Source: an uncultured Chlorobiaceae bacterium (lineage in GTDB: Bacteria > Bacteroidota > Chlorobiia > Chlorobiales > Chlorobiaceae). From it: a stretch of 64,000 bases of DNA. The position numbers and the translations under genes are program-made. The notes beneath the pieces are model-generated. The model was not told the origin of the DNA, did not search any database, and worked only from the letters and a program-made list of their open reading frames with translations. Below, one piece after another: positions 8,436 through 17,319 of this stretch (within the stretch, counting starts at the first letter, position 1; the number at the start of each line of letters is the position of its first letter). The DNA is taken from positions 1 through 64,000 of the forward strand of contig CAIMPI010000020.1 in the NCBI GenBank assembly GCA_903843305.1, given 5' to 3'.

Positions 8436-8684
8436 GTGTTTGGTAATCAAAAAGGTATATCACCGGAGGGTCTGGTCGGGCCAGCCGCAACAATTGCTGG
8501 CGGAGCATTTCTCATGTCGCCCCTCGGTATTCCGTTTTTTGTTCGCGGATTACCCCGAGTACTTCTTGCAGGGATCGGCGGGTTTGTTGCAGGAAAGGTA
8601 GCCGACACCGTTGTTGAAAATCTGGGAAACATTATTTCATCACAAAAGCCTGAAGAGAATGGTCAATGGACAGATGAGCATTAA
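8436..8684 (+). CDS. small glycine-rich two-helix protein, second paralogue
   Basis: This is an 82-aa protein starting at GTG 8436, fixed by a strong Shine-Dalgarno CGGAGG at 8425-8430. The core GGAFLMSPLGIPFFVRG...GIGGFVAGKVADTVVENL aligns without gaps to the 6742 product (20 of 48 identical, sharing the SPxGxPF turn and the FVA segment). Two glycine-zipper-like hydrophobic helices and a polar acidic tail suggest a membrane or lipid-monolayer protein. The family and function are not recognised. It probably shares a transcript with the chlorosome-like gene upstream. Confidence 0.7.
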   Translation: MFGNQKGISPEGLVGPAATIAGGAFLMSPLGIPFFVRGLPRVLLAGIGGFVAGKVADTVVENLGNIISSQKPEENGQWTDEH

Positions 8685-8766
8685 AAGGAACTCTCTGTCA
8701 GTACCAGACGTTTAGGGAATTCACAAGCTTAAACGCATTCTACAGCTTCATAATTATTTTTTTATC

Positions 8767-9396
8767 ATGCAAGTCGTTGGCAAAAGCAAAGCGCATATCG
8801 TTCTTGACTCATGTTTTCATGAATCAGGTATCTATTTCGCAGATCATGAAAAGTTGATCATGTGTAATCCTTATTGCAGTAACGTTAAATATTTGAAGGA
8901 TCTTGATATTTTCCAGTGGATTTTTCAGGTTGCTGATCCCAGAAGCAATCCGATTATTGCGGTTTTTTTTGTCCGCCAGCACGAAGAGAATTTTTTGCTT
9001 GACGACAGTTATGGCAAGGCGTTTGCCGAAGCCCGCGTTAAAAATAGAGCCCCCTATAATGGTAAAGGAAAACGGATTCGCTGGGAAGCTGTTCATGATC
9101 ATCCTGAATTTGAAAAAACCTCTCCCAATACTTTTCTCGGGAAAGCCAGTTCCGAGATCTGCCTGCTCCATCAACATGATGACAAGACTTCTGTTTACTT
9201 CGACACCGATATCTGTCTTGATTTCGAGATTTCTTTTCCCCTGAGCCTCATGCCTGAAGGTATACTCAAGTTTATGTCAGAAACGATCATGTCACAGATC
9301 ATGCAGCAGGCAACGGAAAGCATGCTGTGCAAGGTACAGTCAGATATCTGCTGTACAGTTCCTGAATTTGCTGTAGAGGGAGGAGGACGAAAATAA
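8767..9396 (+). CDS. DUF1997/SRPBCC-like protein of unknown function
   Basis: This is a 209-aa soluble protein. Alternating strands (IYFADHEKLIMCNPY, FQWIFQVADPRSNPI) and a long C-terminal helix (GILKFMSETIMSQIMQQATESML) suggest a START/SRPBCC helix-grip fold, such as the DUF1997 family found in photosynthetic bacteria and plants. The family call is tentative. SRPBCC proteins bind hydrophobic ligands, so a pigment or lipid ligand is conceivable here, but nothing proves it. It ends in a Gly/Lys tail 22 bp before the MBL-fold gene. Confidence 0.6.
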   Translation: MQVVGKSKAHIVLDSCFHESGIYFADHEKLIMCNPYCSNVKYLKDLDIFQWIFQVADPRSNPIIAVFFVRQHEENFLLDDSYGKAFAEARVKNRAPYNGKGKRIRWEAVHDHPEFEKTSPNTFLGKASSEICLLHQHDDKTSVYFDTDICLDFEISFPLSLMPEGILKFMSETIMSQIMQQATESMLCKVQSDICCTVPEFAVEGGGRK

Positions 9397-9418
9397 TTTT
9401 CTGCACCCAAAGAGCTTG

Positions 9419-10075
9419 ATGCAGGCGACTTCCATGATTGTTGAACAGTTTCGTACAGGCGGTGACCGGAACTTCGGTTACCTTGTTGCCGATGAAGTTT
9501 CAAGAGAAGCTCTGGTCATTGATGCCTCCTTCAATCCAGGCATGATTGTCCGCTTTGCAACGGAGCGCGGTTATGTCATCCGTTATATCTTCTCAACCCA
9601 CAGTCATGAGGATCATACCAATGGCAATGATGCTATCAGGCGGATGACGGCTCTTGTTCCCCTCCTCTATGGGGATACTTGTTCACTTACTGGTATTTGT
9701 GTGAAAGATGGTGCTCTCTTTCCACTTGGTTCTCTTGAAGCGCGTGTTCTGCATACACCTGGGCATACCAAAGATTCCTTATGTATTTATATCGGTGATG
9801 CACTCTTTACCGGAGATACTCTTTTTACGGGCAAAGTAGGGGGTACTGCTACTGAAGAGCAGGCGCTTGACGAATATACATCGATCCAGCACAAACTCAT
9901 GGTTTTGCCTGAAAAGACAACCGTATATCCAGGTCATGATTATGGCGTATCGCCAGTCTCATCTATCGCTCATGAGCGTATGACCAACCCGTTTCTTCTT
10001 CAGAAGGAATTCAAGGATTTTCTGTTTCTGAAACAAAACTGGCTCGCATACAAACAAACTCACGGTATAGCATAA
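9419..10075 (+). CDS. MBL-fold metallo-hydrolase (glyoxalase II / persulfide dioxygenase-like)
   Basis: This is a 218-aa metallo-beta-lactamase-fold enzyme. The metal ligands are visible as THSHEDHTNGN, the HTPGHTKDS segment, LFTGDTLFTG and the final PGHDYG. The pattern matches the glyoxalase II/ETHE1-like group, which hydrolyses thioesters such as lactoylglutathione or oxidises persulfides; the short length without a C-terminal domain leaves the substrate open. The start is taken at ATG 9419 with AAAGAGCT upstream rather than the adjacent TTG 9416. It may be co-transcribed with the upstream gene. Confidence 0.88.
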   Translation: MQATSMIVEQFRTGGDRNFGYLVADEVSREALVIDASFNPGMIVRFATERGYVIRYIFSTHSHEDHTNGNDAIRRMTALVPLLYGDTCSLTGICVKDGALFPLGSLEARVLHTPGHTKDSLCIYIGDALFTGDTLFTGKVGGTATEEQALDEYTSIQHKLMVLPEKTTVYPGHDYGVSPVSSIAHERMTNPFLLQKEFKDFLFLKQNWLAYKQTHGIA

Positions 10076-10213
10076 TTGCAGTTTGAAGTGAGCAGCTTTT
10101 GCATTTATGTTATTTTTTTTTATAAATTGAATTCTTGTGCCGCTCGCGCTAATATTCATGGGTTATAGAGTCTGGCTTCCCTGCTTTTTCCTGCATTTCG
10201 ACATCAAATCGGT

Positions 10214-10264
10214 GCCCGTTTATCTTTTCTGTTGAAAAGTGAGATGGGCATTATGAGCTTTTTT
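10214..10264 (+). terminator. long hairpin with trailing T-run, possible terminator
   Basis: A 16-bp imperfect stem (10214-10229 with 10234-10249, two mismatches, loop TGTT) is followed after 9 nt by CTTTTTT. It lies between the MBL gene and the CBS gene. The spacing to the T-run is longer than usual, so it could also be a leader structure of the CBS gene. Confidence 0.4.
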
Positions 10265-10286
10265 AATCTTAAGTAACTTGTTGTCT

Positions 10287-10733
10287 ATGGATCAGCTTAT
10301 AACATTACGTACAATGCCGGTTTCTGCCCTGATGCGGAAAGACTTTCAGATTATCAAAGGGAGCTGTACGGTTGCCGAGGCTCTGCAGATTATGAAGCAG
10401 AGCAAAGAGAGTGGTCTTATTGTCGAGCCCCGTAACGAGGATGACTGTTACGGTATCGTTACTGAAAAGGATATTCTTGAAAAAGTGATCGATCCAGGTG
10501 AGGATATTCACCGCGATCCATGGAATACTCCTGTGTTTCAGATCATGAGCAAGCCGATTATCAGTGTCAATCCAAGTCTCAGGATAAAGTATGCGCTTCG
10601 TCTGATGAAAAGAACCAATATCAGGCGTCTTACCGTTATGGAAAACAATAAAGTTCTTGGTCTCCTCAATATGACAGATGTTCTTCACGCAGTCGAAGAA
10701 CTTCCGGTTCATGACGACCATGTAGCCCTGTAG
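10287..10733 (+). CDS. CBS-domain protein
   Basis: This is a 148-aa protein made of a tandem CBS (Bateman) module. The first repeat is [13 protein letters not shown]...[19 protein letters not shown]...[10 protein letters not shown]; the second is [37 protein letters not shown]...[14 protein letters not shown]. Such modules bind adenine nucleotides and regulate a partner; here there is no fused catalytic domain. ATG 10287 is preferred to the TTG codons at 10278 and 10281. It lies just upstream of the fumarate reductase genes but is separated by a 137-bp leader, so any regulatory link is speculative. Confidence 0.85.
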   Translation: MDQLITLRTMPVSALMRKDFQIIKGSCTVAEALQIMKQSKESGLIVEPRNEDDCYGIVTEKDILEKVIDPGEDIHRDPWNTPVFQIMSKPIISVNPSLRIKYALRLMKRTNIRRLTVMENNKVLGLLNMTDVLHAVEELPVHDDHVAL

Positions 10734-10790
10734 TCGTCAGGATACCTTGTACGGTTTCTCATAAAGTTATACCAGAAAAATCAATTTCAA

Positions 10791-10823
10791 TGAGCGGGGG
10801 GGGGCGTTGCCGCGCCCTGCTCA
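10791..10823 (+). repeat. G9 tract inside a GC-rich hairpin, leader of the fumarate reductase genes
   Basis: TGAGC and GCTCA (10791-10795 and 10819-10823) enclose a run of nine G (10796-10804) that can pair with GCGCCC. It sits 48-80 nt before the sdhA/frdA start and has no following T-run. A homopolymeric G tract of this size is prone to slippage. Confidence 0.5.
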
Positions 10824-10870
10824 TGTAATCATAGAGGCTTTCTTTACAGCTTCATAAGGAAATTTAGTGT

Positions 10871-12574
10871 ATGAAACCATTTGATGTTGTTATTGTTGGC
10901 GGCGGCGGGGCTGGGCTCTATGCTGCCATGGAAGCCATGAAAACCAATCCATCACTGAATATCGCTGTGCTTTCCAAAGTGTATCCTAACCGTTCGCATA
11001 CCTCTGCTGCACAGGGTGGAGCCAATGCCGCTCTTGCCAACAAGGCTAAGAATGATACTGTTGAAATGCATATTTTCGATACCATCAAGGGTAGCGATTA
11101 TCTTGCTGATCAGGATGCCGTTGATGTGCTTTGTTCTGAAGCACCAAAAATTATCCGTGAACTTGAAAATATGGGGACCCCATGGTCGAGAATGGATGAC
11201 AATACCATAGCACAGCGGCCATTTGGTGGAGCCACTCTTCCAAGATGCTGCTACTGTTCCGATAAAACAGGGCATACCATTCTGCAGACACTCTACGAAC
11301 AGTGTCTGAAAAAAGGGGTGATTTTCTTCAATGAGTATTTTGCACTGAACCTTTCAGTTAACGGCAGTCGTTCGAGAGGGTTGATTGCCATGAATATGAA
11401 AAGTGGCAAAGTCGAGGCTTTTCCTGCAAGAACAGTAATTTTTGCTACTGGCGGTTATGCCAAGATGTACTGGAATCGCTCAAGCAATGCTGCAGGCAAT
11501 ACTGGTGACGGTCAGGCTATTGCTTTCCGTTCAGGTATTCCTCTTAAAGATATGGAATTTGTCCAGTTTCATCCTACAGGGCTGAGAAAGAGCGGCCTGC
11601 TTATTACCGAAGGCGCAAGGGGTGAAGGCGGCTACCTTGTCAATAAGGATGGAGAACGTTTCATGGCAAGGTATGCAAAAGAAAAGATGGAACTTGGCCC
11701 GAGGGATCTTGTGTCACGATCAATAGAAACAGAAATCCTGGAAGGAAGGGGGTTTGACAGTCCGGCTGGCACTTATATCCATCTCGATCTTACCCATCTT
11801 GGTGCGGATCTCATCAAATCACGATTGCCCCAGATACGCGAAATGTCGATGCAATTTGAAGGTGTTGACCCAATAGAGGAGCCAATTCCGATCAGGCCGA
11901 CCGCCCATTACTCGATGGGAGGAATCGATACCGATAACTTCGGTCGAACGGTTATGCAAGGCGTCTATGCGGCCGGGGAGTGCGGTTGTGTGTCAGTTCA
12001 CGGAGCAAATCGTCTTGGAGGCAATTCCCTGCTTGATATTCTTGTATTTGGTCGTATTGCAGGTCACACAGCGGCTGAAGAGGCGCAACAATTTGAACCT
12101 GGTACCATATCGGAGGGCGAACTCAAGGAGCAGTTGGATGAGGTCAGGGGAGGTATGCACTCTTCTGGTAACTATGAACGGTATGGTGCGCTGCGTGAGG
12201 ATCTTGGCAAGACACTTGCAAGCAACGTTGGTATTTACAGGGAATCTTCTCTCCTGCAAAAAGGTATACAGGAGATTTCAGAGCTTAAAGAACGCTTCAA
12301 GAAAGTCCGTGTCTTTGACACCAGTGATGTGTTTAACACCAACCTTATGCAGGTGCTTGAACTGAAAAATATGCTGGATCTTGCCGAAACCGTTGCGGCT
12401 GGTGCTTATGCCCGTCAGGAGAGCCGGGGTTCTCATACCCGTGTGGATTTTCCTGTAAGGGATGATGTGAACTGGCACAAGCATACACTGGCAACCTTGG
12501 TAAATGGTAAAGTTGTCCTTGGTGAAAAACCGGTAACTATGGGACGTTATGAACTCCAGGAAAGAACTTATTAA
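10871..12574 (+). CDS. sdhA: succinate dehydrogenase/fumarate reductase flavoprotein subunit
   Basis: This is a 567-aa FAD subunit that interconverts succinate and fumarate; in green sulfur bacteria it should run as fumarate reductase in the reductive TCA cycle. The FAD-binding Rossmann motif [14 protein letters not shown] is at the N-terminus, the covalent-FAD region is [14 protein letters not shown], and the active-site segments include [19 protein letters not shown] and a Gly-rich [17 protein letters not shown] near residue 380. It is followed 12 bp later by the iron-sulfur subunit and then an HdrB-like membrane-anchor subunit, the arrangement of non-classical type E complex II. Confidence 0.95.
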   Translation: MKPFDVVIVGGGGAGLYAAMEAMKTNPSLNIAVLSKVYPNRSHTSAAQGGANAALANKAKNDTVEMHIFDTIKGSDYLADQDAVDVLCSEAPKIIRELENMGTPWSRMDDNTIAQRPFGGATLPRCCYCSDKTGHTILQTLYEQCLKKGVIFFNEYFALNLSVNGSRSRGLIAMNMKSGKVEAFPARTVIFATGGYAKMYWNRSSNAAGNTGDGQAIAFRSGIPLKDMEFVQFHPTGLRKSGLLITEGARGEGGYLVNKDGERFMARYAKEKMELGPRDLVSRSIETEILEGRGFDSPAGTYIHLDLTHLGADLIKSRLPQIREMSMQFEGVDPIEEPIPIRPTAHYSMGGIDTDNFGRTVMQGVYAAGECGCVSVHGANRLGGNSLLDILVFGRIAGHTAAEEAQQFEPGTISEGELKEQLDEVRGGMHSSGNYERYGALREDLGKTLASNVGIYRESSLLQKGIQEISELKERFKKVRVFDTSDVFNTNLMQVLELKNMLDLAETVAAGAYARQESRGSHTRVDFPVRDDVNWHKHTLATLVNGKVVLGEKPVTMGRYELQERTY

Positions 12575-12586
12575 CATATTTCGCTT

Positions 12587-13624
12587 ATGACGGTGCCAAT
12601 AGATCAGCATAATGAAGGGGTGAAAAAAAATGTAACCTTTCGTGTTTTCCGCTTCAATCCACAGGTCGACAGTAAGCCATATTTTGACGATTATACCATT
12701 CCGGTAGAAAGAGGTATCACGGTGCTCAGATCGTTGAATTATATCAAGGAACATATCGATGCGTCGGTTAGCTTCAGGGCCTTCTGTCAGGCTGGAATAT
12801 GCGGATCCTGCGGTATGAGAGTGAACGGACGCTCCCAGCTTGCCTGTACAACGCAGGTATGGGATGTTCTTGCCAGAAGTCGGGACGAAGGTATCATCAA
12901 GGTTGAGCCCTTGCGGAATTTGCCTCTTATCAAGGATCTTATTGTTGATATGGATCCGCTTGTCGACAAAATGAAGCACTACTCAAACTGGATCGACTCA
13001 ACCATGCCAGAGGCCAGTATGGGTAAAAAAGAGTTTCTGATATCCGAAGAAGAGTTCCTCCGCTACGACAAGGCGACTGACTGTATTCTTTGTGCTTCGT
13101 GTGTTTCAGAGTGCAGTATTTTAAGGGCGAACAAAGAGTACGTATCTCCTGCAGTACTGCTGAAATCCTATCGCATGAATGTCGACAGCCGTGATTCTAT
13201 CCATGGGCAACGTCTTGCCGAACTGGTCAAGGATCATGGCGTATGGGACTGTACTCACTGTTATCGCTGCCAGGAAAGTTGCGTAAAAAGCATTCCTATC
13301 ATGGATGCTATTCATGGTATACGTGAAGATGCCATTGAGAGCAGAGGCATGAAAGATACCAGCGGTTCAAAACATGCTGAAGCGTTCATGTCTGATATTG
13401 AAAAGAAAGGCAAACTGGTTGAAGCGACTCTGCCAATACGCACTAATGGCGTAGTCTGGACGCTGCAGAATCTTCTGCCGATGGCTGTAAAAATGATTAT
13501 GAAACGCCGTACGCCGCCGCCGCCTCCACTGGTAAAATCAGCCAAGGGAATAAAAATTTTCAGAGAGATGTTCAGGGAGATGACCGAACATGTCAAGCAG
13601 GATCACAAATCTCATAAAAAATAA
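12587..13624 (+). CDS. sdhB: succinate dehydrogenase/fumarate reductase iron-sulfur subunit
   Basis: This is a 345-aa electron-transfer subunit. The plant-type 2Fe-2S ligands are in CQAGICGSCGMRVNG with a distal C (SQLAC). The bacterial-ferredoxin half has CILCASCVSECSIL and CTHCYRCQESCVKSIP. The C-terminal extension of about 90 residues is longer than in classical SdhB and may contact the HdrB-like partner encoded next. It transfers electrons between the flavin subunit and the membrane quinone-side subunit. Confidence 0.95.
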   Translation: MTVPIDQHNEGVKKNVTFRVFRFNPQVDSKPYFDDYTIPVERGITVLRSLNYIKEHIDASVSFRAFCQAGICGSCGMRVNGRSQLACTTQVWDVLARSRDEGIIKVEPLRNLPLIKDLIVDMDPLVDKMKHYSNWIDSTMPEASMGKKEFLISEEEFLRYDKATDCILCASCVSECSILRANKEYVSPAVLLKSYRMNVDSRDSIHGQRLAELVKDHGVWDCTHCYRCQESCVKSIPIMDAIHGIREDAIESRGMKDTSGSKHAEAFMSDIEKKGKLVEATLPIRTNGVVWTLQNLLPMAVKMIMKRRTPPPPPLVKSAKGIKIFREMFREMTEHVKQDHKSHKK

Positions 13625-13641
13625 CAGGGGAGAACTGCTGA

Positions 13642-14490
13642 ATGAAGCGATACGCATATTACCTGAGCTGCATCAATGAGTCCATGACAAAAGAGGTGGA
13701 CCGTTCAATCGATCTTTGGCAGAAAGATCTCGGAATTGAGCTTGTTAAATTGCACGAAGGCACCTGCTGCGGAGGAAGTAATCTCGACTATGTCAGCCCA
13801 AAGCATTTTGCTCTGGTTAACGCACGCAATATTGCGCTTGCCGAAAAGATGGGGCTTGATCTTATCGTTTCCTGCAATACCTGCCTGATGACGATTCGCA
13901 GCGCCAAGAAAAAGCTGGATGAAACACCGGCCCTGAAACAAGAGGTAAATGAGATCCTGAAAAAGGAGGGGCTTGAATACCGAGGGACTTCAGAGGTAAG
14001 ACATCTCCTCTGGGTACTGGTCGATGATGTCGGGTTGGATACTATCCGCCAGAAGGTCAAGGTTCCTTTGAAGAATTACCGTATTGCCCCTTTTTATGGT
14101 TGTCATATTCTCCGTCCATCAACCGTTCTTGGCCATGACAATCCTCTTGACCCAACATCGCTTGACCAGTTGATTGAGGCGCTTGGTGGTCAAACTATTC
14201 CCTATAAACATAAAAATCGCTGCTGTGGATTCCATACGCTGTTGGTTGCCGAGCAGGAGTCACTTAATGTGGCGGCAGAAGCGCTTCAGGAGGCAATTCA
14301 GTCAAAAGCCGATTTTATTGTAACGCCCTGTCCACTGTGTCATACGTCGCTGGACGGCTATCAAGCCAAGGCGCTTAAACATGCAGGTGTTGATACCTCA
14401 ATTCCTGTTTTTCATATCTCTGAAATGATCGGTCTTGCACTCGGATACAGTGCCAAACAGCTTGGTATCAAAAGGCACATTGTGAGCTGA
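13642..14490 (+). CDS. HdrB-like membrane-associated subunit (SdhE type) of fumarate reductase
   Basis: This is a 282-aa protein with two CCG domains: CCGGSNLDYVSPKHF with a distal CNTCLM, and FYGCHILRP ... NRCCGFHTL ... CPLCHTSLDGY. CCG domains ligate unusual 4Fe-4S clusters in heterodisulfide reductase HdrB and replace the classical cytochrome b anchor in type E succinate:quinone reductases. No transmembrane helix is obvious, so membrane contact would be peripheral. It is the third gene of the cluster, 17 bp after sdhB. Confidence 0.88.
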   Translation: MKRYAYYLSCINESMTKEVDRSIDLWQKDLGIELVKLHEGTCCGGSNLDYVSPKHFALVNARNIALAEKMGLDLIVSCNTCLMTIRSAKKKLDETPALKQEVNEILKKEGLEYRGTSEVRHLLWVLVDDVGLDTIRQKVKVPLKNYRIAPFYGCHILRPSTVLGHDNPLDPTSLDQLIEALGGQTIPYKHKNRCCGFHTLLVAEQESLNVAAEALQEAIQSKADFIVTPCPLCHTSLDGYQAKALKHAGVDTSIPVFHISEMIGLALGYSAKQLGIKRHIVS

Positions 14491-14563
14491 AGCTGCATTT
14501 GCTTATCTTCCGGAAAGTTTTAATAAAAGGCTAAAAAAACGTAGCTTTGCACTTTTACTTTGC

Positions 14564-14593
14564 TCTCAGCCGGGAATTACCCGACGTTCTGAG
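14564..14593 (+). terminator. two-stage hairpin between fumarate reductase genes and hemE
   Basis: CTCAG pairs with CTGAG (14564-14568 with 14589-14593), and inside it CGGG-AATTA-CCCG forms a second stem. It is followed by GGGGCCTCTTGTTTTG rather than a clean T-run. It could be a weak terminator or a leader structure of hemE. Confidence 0.3.
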
Positions 14594-14634
14594 GGGGCCT
14601 CTTGTTTTGTTAACCCATCAAATTATTGCATTGC

Positions 14635-15690
14635 ATGCTCAAAAATGATCTTTTTCTCCGGGCATTAAAGCGTCAGCCCTGTTCCCGGACGCCAATCTGG
14701 GTGATGCGCCAAGCCGGTCGTTATTTGCCGGAGTACCGTGCCGTGAGAGAAAAAACCGATTTTTTAACCCTTTGTAAAACCCCGGAACTGGCAACCGAGG
14801 TAACCATTCAGCCTGTAGAACTGATGGGCGTGGATGCGGCAATTATTTTTTCCGATATTCTTGTGGTCAATGAAGCCATGGGGATGAATGTCGAGATCAT
14901 CGAGTCCAAAGGGATCAAGCTCACTCCGCCGATCCGCTCCCAGGCTGATATCGACAAGCTGATTGTGCCTGATATCGATGAAAAGCTCGGCTATGTGATG
15001 GATGCGCTCAGAATGACCAAAAAAGAGCTCGACAACCGTGTTCCCCTTATCGGATTTACCGGTGCTGCTTGGACACTCTTCACCTATGCTGTTGAAGGCG
15101 GCGGATCGAAAAACTATGCATACGCCAAGAAGATGATGTATCGTGAACCAGCAATGGCCCACGAGCTGCTCGGCAAGATTTCCAGCGTTATCACTGCTTA
15201 CGTACTGAAACAGATCGAAGCTGGCGCCGATGCAATCCAGATTTTTGACTCATGGGCAAGCGCACTCTCGGAGGATGATTACCGCGAATATGCACTTCCT
15301 TACATCAAGGATACTGTGCAGGCGATCAAGGCAAAATATCCTGAAACTCCGGTTATCGTCTTCTCAAAAGACTGCAACACCATTCTTTCCGATATCGCCG
15401 ATACCGGCTGTGATGCCATGGGTCTCGGCTGGGGCATAGATATTGGCAAGGCACGTGCAGAGCTCAATGACCGCGTTGCACTCCAGGGCAATCTTGATCC
15501 TACAGTGCTGTATGGCACACCTGCATTAATCAAGGAAGAAGCTGCCAAGATTCTCCGCTCTTTCGGCCAGCATACCGAACATTCAGGCCATGTCTTCAAC
15601 CTCGGTCATGGCATTCTGCCTGATATGGATCCGGAAAACCTGAAGCTGCTCGTCGAATTCGTTAAAGAAGAGAGCGCCCAGTACCACTAA
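14635..15690 (+). CDS. hemE: uroporphyrinogen decarboxylase HemE
   Basis: HemE removes four carboxyl groups from uroporphyrinogen III to give coproporphyrinogen III, the branch supplying haem and bacteriochlorophyll. The 351-aa protein has the family N-terminus PIWVMRQAGRYLPEYR (substrate-binding Arg and Asp region), FSDILV, GFTGAAWTLFTYAVEGG, and the C-terminal FNLGHGILPDMDPENLK. The start is set at ATG 14635, matching the usual MLKNDLFLRAL beginning of GSB HemE; three upstream codons to a TTG are in frame. A strong terminator follows. Confidence 0.97.
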   Translation: MLKNDLFLRALKRQPCSRTPIWVMRQAGRYLPEYRAVREKTDFLTLCKTPELATEVTIQPVELMGVDAAIIFSDILVVNEAMGMNVEIIESKGIKLTPPIRSQADIDKLIVPDIDEKLGYVMDALRMTKKELDNRVPLIGFTGAAWTLFTYAVEGGGSKNYAYAKKMMYREPAMAHELLGKISSVITAYVLKQIEAGADAIQIFDSWASALSEDDYREYALPYIKDTVQAIKAKYPETPVIVFSKDCNTILSDIADTGCDAMGLGWGIDIGKARAELNDRVALQGNLDPTVLYGTPALIKEEAAKILRSFGQHTEHSGHVFNLGHGILPDMDPENLKLLVEFVKEESAQYH

Positions 15691-15715
15691 GTAATATTTC
15701 GCTTCATCGCTCCTG

Positions 15716-15755
15716 AACTCCGCCTGATGTTATGCATGAGGCGGAGTTTTTTTTT
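15716..15755 (+). terminator. strong intrinsic terminator after hemE
   Basis: A 10-bp perfect stem AACTCCGCCT / AGGCGGAGTT (15716-15725 with 15739-15748) is followed by an uninterrupted T tract to 15755. It lies 26 bp after the hemE stop. Confidence 0.92.
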
Positions 15756-15984
15756 GATACACGGAATACCCCAAAATTCTTGAAATTTCGTAGCATCAAA
15801 CAGGTATTCATAAGAGGCGGGTCAAATTCAACGGGAAAAAATACTGGAGATTATGTTTCTGATTAGACTTGATTTCTGTCGAAAAAATAACCCGGGCATC
15901 ATGTTGTCCTCTGAGTGTGCCGGGGTGTTTTTCGAATCACGGAAAGGGGCATGGCTGGATTCAGACTATTTTGAAGAGAGTTGA

Positions 15985-17247
15985 ATGATCCACGACGAAC
16001 TCCAAATACTCTTGCAATCTGAGATTCAGGCTCTGCTTGCATTGCACCGCTCCGACGATCCGGCAACGTTTGCCATGCAGTTTCATAGCCGTAAAGAGTT
16101 GCCAATTAGGGCAATGGCTGAACAGCTTGCCTGCCAGCAGAAAGCCATAAAAAAGTTACCCACACTCTCGCAGCACAACTTGCTTTTTACTCCATTGGCG
16201 CTGGAACAGTCCTCTGGTGAGCGTACCGCGGCATACAAAGCTTCGATTATGTCAGGGAAAAAGGTAATCGATTTAAGCGGCGGTCTTGGCGTTGACTCAA
16301 TGGCACTGGCAAAGGTGTTTCAGGAGGTGGTTTACTGTGAGCGCGATTCACTGCTTTGCTCAGTGGTCGAACATAACCTGAAGGTAAGTGGCATCAAAAA
16401 TGTTGCGGTCAGTAATGGCGACAGCATTAGTATGCTTGCAGAGTACCTGGACAACTCTTTCGACTGGATTTATGTTGATCCTGCACGACGTGAACAGGGA
16501 CAACGCTCAATAGCGCTTGATGCGGCAAGTCCGGATGTTGTGGCCTACCATAATCTGCTGCTCCAAAAAGCTTCGAAGGTGTGCATCAAGGCCTCTCCGG
16601 CTCTCGAAATCAGCGCTCTGAAAAAGCAGTTGCCAGCCCTGCACACGATTGTTGTGGTGTCGGTTGATCGTGAATGCAAGGAGATTCTGCTGCTGCTTGA
16701 GCGCGCGTCCCCCTCAGATCGACCTGTGCAAGTAAAAGCGGTTTGCCTGAACGCTGATTCGGAGGAGATAACTGAAATTGCTGGGGGGAGTGGTGATACG
16801 CCGAGAGTGGTTGCGGTAGCGGTAAAGGAGTATCTCTATGAGCCTGATCCGGCCATTATCAAGGCGAGGCTTTCGGCTGTGCTTGCGCGGGATTCCGACC
16901 TTGAGTTTGTGAACAAAACCGTTGATTATCTTACCGCTGACCGCAAAATCGACTCTTTCCCCGGCAGGACGTTTCGCGTGGTTGAGTGCGTTCCTTACAA
17001 GCAGAAAAGCTTCAGGGCTTTTCTGGAGCGTCATGCTATTGCAGGGGCAAGCATCCAGCGGCGCGATTTTCCCCTTTCGGCGGAAGAGCTTCGGAAAAAA
17101 TACCGGCTTCTTGAGAGCGAGAGGGCATTTCTCTTTTTTACCAAAGATGCAGCGGGCCATCCGATCTGCATCTACGCGCTCAGATGTTTCTCTGGAGACG
17201 AAGCAGCTCCTTTTGTGCCAGACCAAAGCGTAGCCCCTGAATGCTGA
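15985..17247 (+). CDS. class I SAM-dependent methyltransferase with THUMP-like C-terminal domain
   Basis: This is a 420-aa protein. A central Rossmann methyltransferase has the SAM loop VIDLSGGLGVDSMAL and a WIYVDPARRE motif. The C-terminal domain (about 330-400, KIDSFPGRTFRVVECVPYKQKSF and QRRDFPLSAEELRKKY) resembles the THUMP-like domain of Bacteroidetes/Chlorobi methyltransferases, so an RNA substrate is likely. GAAGAGAG sits 4 nt before ATG 15985. The last 32 codons (17152-17247) lie in a direct repeat of the ppx 3' end, so the C-terminal tail is encoded by DNA that antisense-encodes the end of ppx. Confidence 0.85.
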   Translation: MIHDELQILLQSEIQALLALHRSDDPATFAMQFHSRKELPIRAMAEQLACQQKAIKKLPTLSQHNLLFTPLALEQSSGERTAAYKASIMSGKKVIDLSGGLGVDSMALAKVFQEVVYCERDSLLCSVVEHNLKVSGIKNVAVSNGDSISMLAEYLDNSFDWIYVDPARREQGQRSIALDAASPDVVAYHNLLLQKASKVCIKASPALEISALKKQLPALHTIVVVSVDRECKEILLLLERASPSDRPVQVKAVCLNADSEEITEIAGGSGDTPRVVAVAVKEYLYEPDPAIIKARLSAVLARDSDLEFVNKTVDYLTADRKIDSFPGRTFRVVECVPYKQKSFRAFLERHAIAGASIQRRDFPLSAEELRKKYRLLESERAFLFFTKDAAGHPICIYALRCFSGDEAAPFVPDQSVAPEC

Positions 17248-17254
17248 CACGGAT
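17152..17254. repeat. left copy of a 103-bp direct repeat flanking the ATPase gene
   Basis: It matches 18761-18863 in the same orientation: 72 of 79 identical over the inner part (all seven differences are transitions) and 17 of 24 over the left end. It contains the end of the methyltransferase gene and, on the minus strand, a copy of the last 23 codons of ppx (RVSIQGLRFGLAQ...) differing by two residues from the true ppx end. Confidence 0.9.
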
Positions 17255-17319
17255 GATTGTAATTATATCCCATTCACCATCAGCATCGAAGTGGCCACGG
17301 TGAGGGGAGTTTTCTTCCG

